Assembly (NCBI GenBank): GCA_003856375.1
Contig: CP034120.1
Coordinates: forward strand, 930,001-994,000
Reading direction: 5' to 3'
Length of the DNA stretch: 64,000 nucleotides
Source: Glaciecola amylolytica
GTDB lineage: Bacteria; Bacteroidota; Bacteroidia; Flavobacteriales_D; Crocinitomicaceae
Positions 62,670-64,000 of the stretch are shown here, piece after piece (the stretch's first letter is position 1; each line of letters opens with the position of its first letter). The position numbers and the translations under genes were made by a program. Below the pieces are notes generated by a model that made no database searches, had not been told where the DNA came from, and worked only from the letters and a program-made list of their open reading frames with translations.

Positions 62670-63890
62670 ATGACTCAGCAAGCGTTGACATTAATTGCGT
62701 CATTCGACGACCGGTATACTGACCATTTAAGGACGGTTCTATCAGAAAACAAGGAAGCATGCAAAGAGGCACTACGAACATTAGGAACCATCCACTATGC
62801 CAGATGGGTCATTGTCGATAGTGTTACCATTGGTCAGGAAGTACTTCCGATGCAGCTCGTTTTCTCTTCTAATTTTGATGGCGATATAGACACTCATCTG
62901 AACGATCTGGCGGTAAAACTTGCGCCATTGCTGGATATTCTTTACGAACACGCAACCGGATATTCCCCCGAAAACAGGTTGGCATTTCTCACTCAGTCGC
63001 GGTTGAAAGAAGCCGCATTCTATCGGGGAGCACCCGGCAGAACTTTGTCTGTAATCGCTGCGGAAAAAGAGTTGCACCAATCATTGCGGAATCTGATCAG
63101 AGGAAAAGACTGGAAGGGGATGAGTGCACAGGAAATCCATCAGTCTTTGCAGCATTCGATCTTTTCAAAACCGGAATTTTCCTGGGCGAAATCGCGGATC
63201 AAAACTCCGAAAATCAACATTTTGGGAGTGATCTTTGCCGGGATAATCCTGATCGTTTTGCTCCCGGTAATTCTTCTTTGGGCAGTTTATATTCAGATCT
63301 TCCACGAACGAACAGATAAGCCGCTGGGTTTGACACCCAATCAATTGGCCGACGGACCGCTGAGGAAAATGGAAAAGGACGAGGATTTTTTCTATCAAAA
63401 CCAATTCTCACAGGTCATCAATATGAAACCCGGAAAAGCGCGGTTAATCACCGTAAATGGGTTCTACCTGTTTGCCCGTGTACTTATAAAGTTCTTGTTT
63501 GTGAAAGGTAAATTGATGGGAATTCCGACGATTCACTTTGCACGCTGGGTACAGATCAACGACAAGAAACGAATGCTCTTTTTCAGCAACTTTGACGGAA
63601 GCTGGACCCAATATCTGGGCGATTTCATTGACAAGTCGGGCTGGGGACTTACCGGAATTTTCAGCAATACGAAAGGTTTCCCCAAGGCGTTTATGCTGAT
63701 TACAAAAGGAGCTTACAACGAACGTCAGTTTTTAGCGTGGGCGAGATATACTCAGATTCAAACACAGATCTGGTATGCCGCTGATACCTTGCAATCGATC
63801 AAAAACATCAACAACAATACAATTGTTCGCAATCAACTCAGTAAAAAGCTAAGCGAACGCAGGGCAAAACAGTTTTTAGCCCGAATCTGA
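62670..63890 (+). CDS. Duplicated-domain membrane protein upstream of a DyP-type peroxidase-like gene
   Basis: 406 residues, no signal peptide, one membrane helix at about 184-210 (ILGVIFAGIILIVLLPVILL). The parts before and after the helix carry the same motif: HYARWVIVD then LVFSSNFDGDIDTHLNDL (residues 42-80), and HFARWVQIND then LFFSNFDGSWTQYLGDFI (289-320). The protein therefore consists of two copies of one domain with a helix between. I do not recognise a family with certainty. The closest idea is a ferredoxin-like fold as found in DyP-type peroxidases, and the next gene opens like one. Function unknown. Isolated by 236 bp from the barrel gene. Confidence 0.6.
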   Translation: MTQQALTLIASFDDRYTDHLRTVLSENKEACKEALRTLGTIHYARWVIVDSVTIGQEVLPMQLVFSSNFDGDIDTHLNDLAVKLAPLLDILYEHATGYSPENRLAFLTQSRLKEAAFYRGAPGRTLSVIAAEKELHQSLRNLIRGKDWKGMSAQEIHQSLQHSIFSKPEFSWAKSRIKTPKINILGVIFAGIILIVLLPVILLWAVYIQIFHERTDKPLGLTPNQLADGPLRKMEKDEDFFYQNQFSQVINMKPGKARLITVNGFYLFARVLIKFLFVKGKLMGIPTIHFARWVQINDKKRMLFFSNFDGSWTQYLGDFIDKSGWGLTGIFSNTKGFPKAFMLITKGAYNERQFLAWARYTQIQTQIWYAADTLQSIKNINNNTIVRNQLSKKLSERRAKQFLARI

Positions 63891-63931
63891 CCACACAACA
63901 AAAACAAAACCTCACGAATTCACTGATATAA

Positions 63932-64000
63932 ATGGAAACAATAGAAAAGCAAGACATACAAGGATTCCTTCTAAAAGGTTATGGAAAAATGCGGGCCACA
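63932..64000 (+). CDS. DyP-type peroxidase-like protein, N-terminal fragment
   Basis: The ATG at 63932 opens a frame that runs to the window edge (23 codons). It contains KQDIQGFLLKGYGKMRA, the N-terminal signature of dye-decolorizing peroxidases (iQG.i..gyg....a). The gene starts 41 bp after the duplicated-domain protein and is probably co-transcribed. Too short for more than a suggestion; heme-ligand motifs would lie to the right. Confidence 0.55.
   Translation, partial: METIEKQDIQGFLLKGYGKMRAT

Overview
The window looks like chromosome of a Bacteroidota species, most likely Flavobacteriales. The evidence is several C-terminal type IX secretion (T9SS) sorting domains of both type A and type B, a SprB/HYR adhesin followed by PorP/SprF and a PorE-like lipoprotein, promoters of the TTG / TAnnTTTG kind, AT-rich DNA, and many Bacteroidota-restricted families. 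I think of Fluviicola or a relative (Crocinitomicaceae), but cannot prove a genus by eye.

Layout. (1) 1-8.9 kb: the tail of a T9SS cargo gene, a decayed tRNA-like sequence, then a compact type I restriction-modification operon (hsdM, hsdS, a SIR2-like gene, hsdR) followed by a small PD-(D/E)XK-like protein. (2) 8.9-15.1 kb: an alpha/beta hydrolase, an exported protein, and three accessory genes, at least two of them bounded by imperfect-palindrome arms that resemble integron gene cassettes; no integrase is visible. (3) 15.4-22.0 kb: a five-gene overlapping operon with a MoxR AAA+ ATPase, a degenerate vWA/beta-propeller protein and a repeat protein, matching the described MoxR-vWA-beta-propeller (bpX) ternary conflict systems. 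(4) 22.2-31.9 kb: small housekeeping and accessory genes (DUF2461, DUF1801, endonuclease V-like, two WG-repeat proteins, NTF2-like, a T9SS cargo, a DUF1266 cluster). (5) 31.9-38.9 kb: an AidA/PixA-like gene divergent from a four-gene operon ending in a 7-TM protein, a NarL-type histidine kinase and its response regulator, then a membrane receiver protein and a PAS-SpoIIE phosphatase. (6) 39.2-56.3 kb: the surface and motility locus, with a 3016-residue adhesin, PorP/SprF, a PorE-like OmpA lipoprotein and a very large T9SS subtilase. (7) 56.4-64 kb: an outer-membrane protein, a TPR/HTH regulator, a serine hydrolase with an Omp85-like barrel, and a duplicated-domain membrane protein directly upstream of the start of a DyP-type peroxidase-like gene.

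A striking genome-level signal is a dispersed intergenic repeat, about 100-230 bp and about ten copies, nearly always just 3' of a plus-strand gene and always in the same orientation. It has a CT-rich/GA-rich hairpin module, a second G/C-rich hairpin module, and a tail that in some copies mimics a tRNA T-arm. The most promising biological leads are the SIR2 gene wired into the restriction operon, the integrase-free cassette array, the MoxR/bpX operon and the repeat family.
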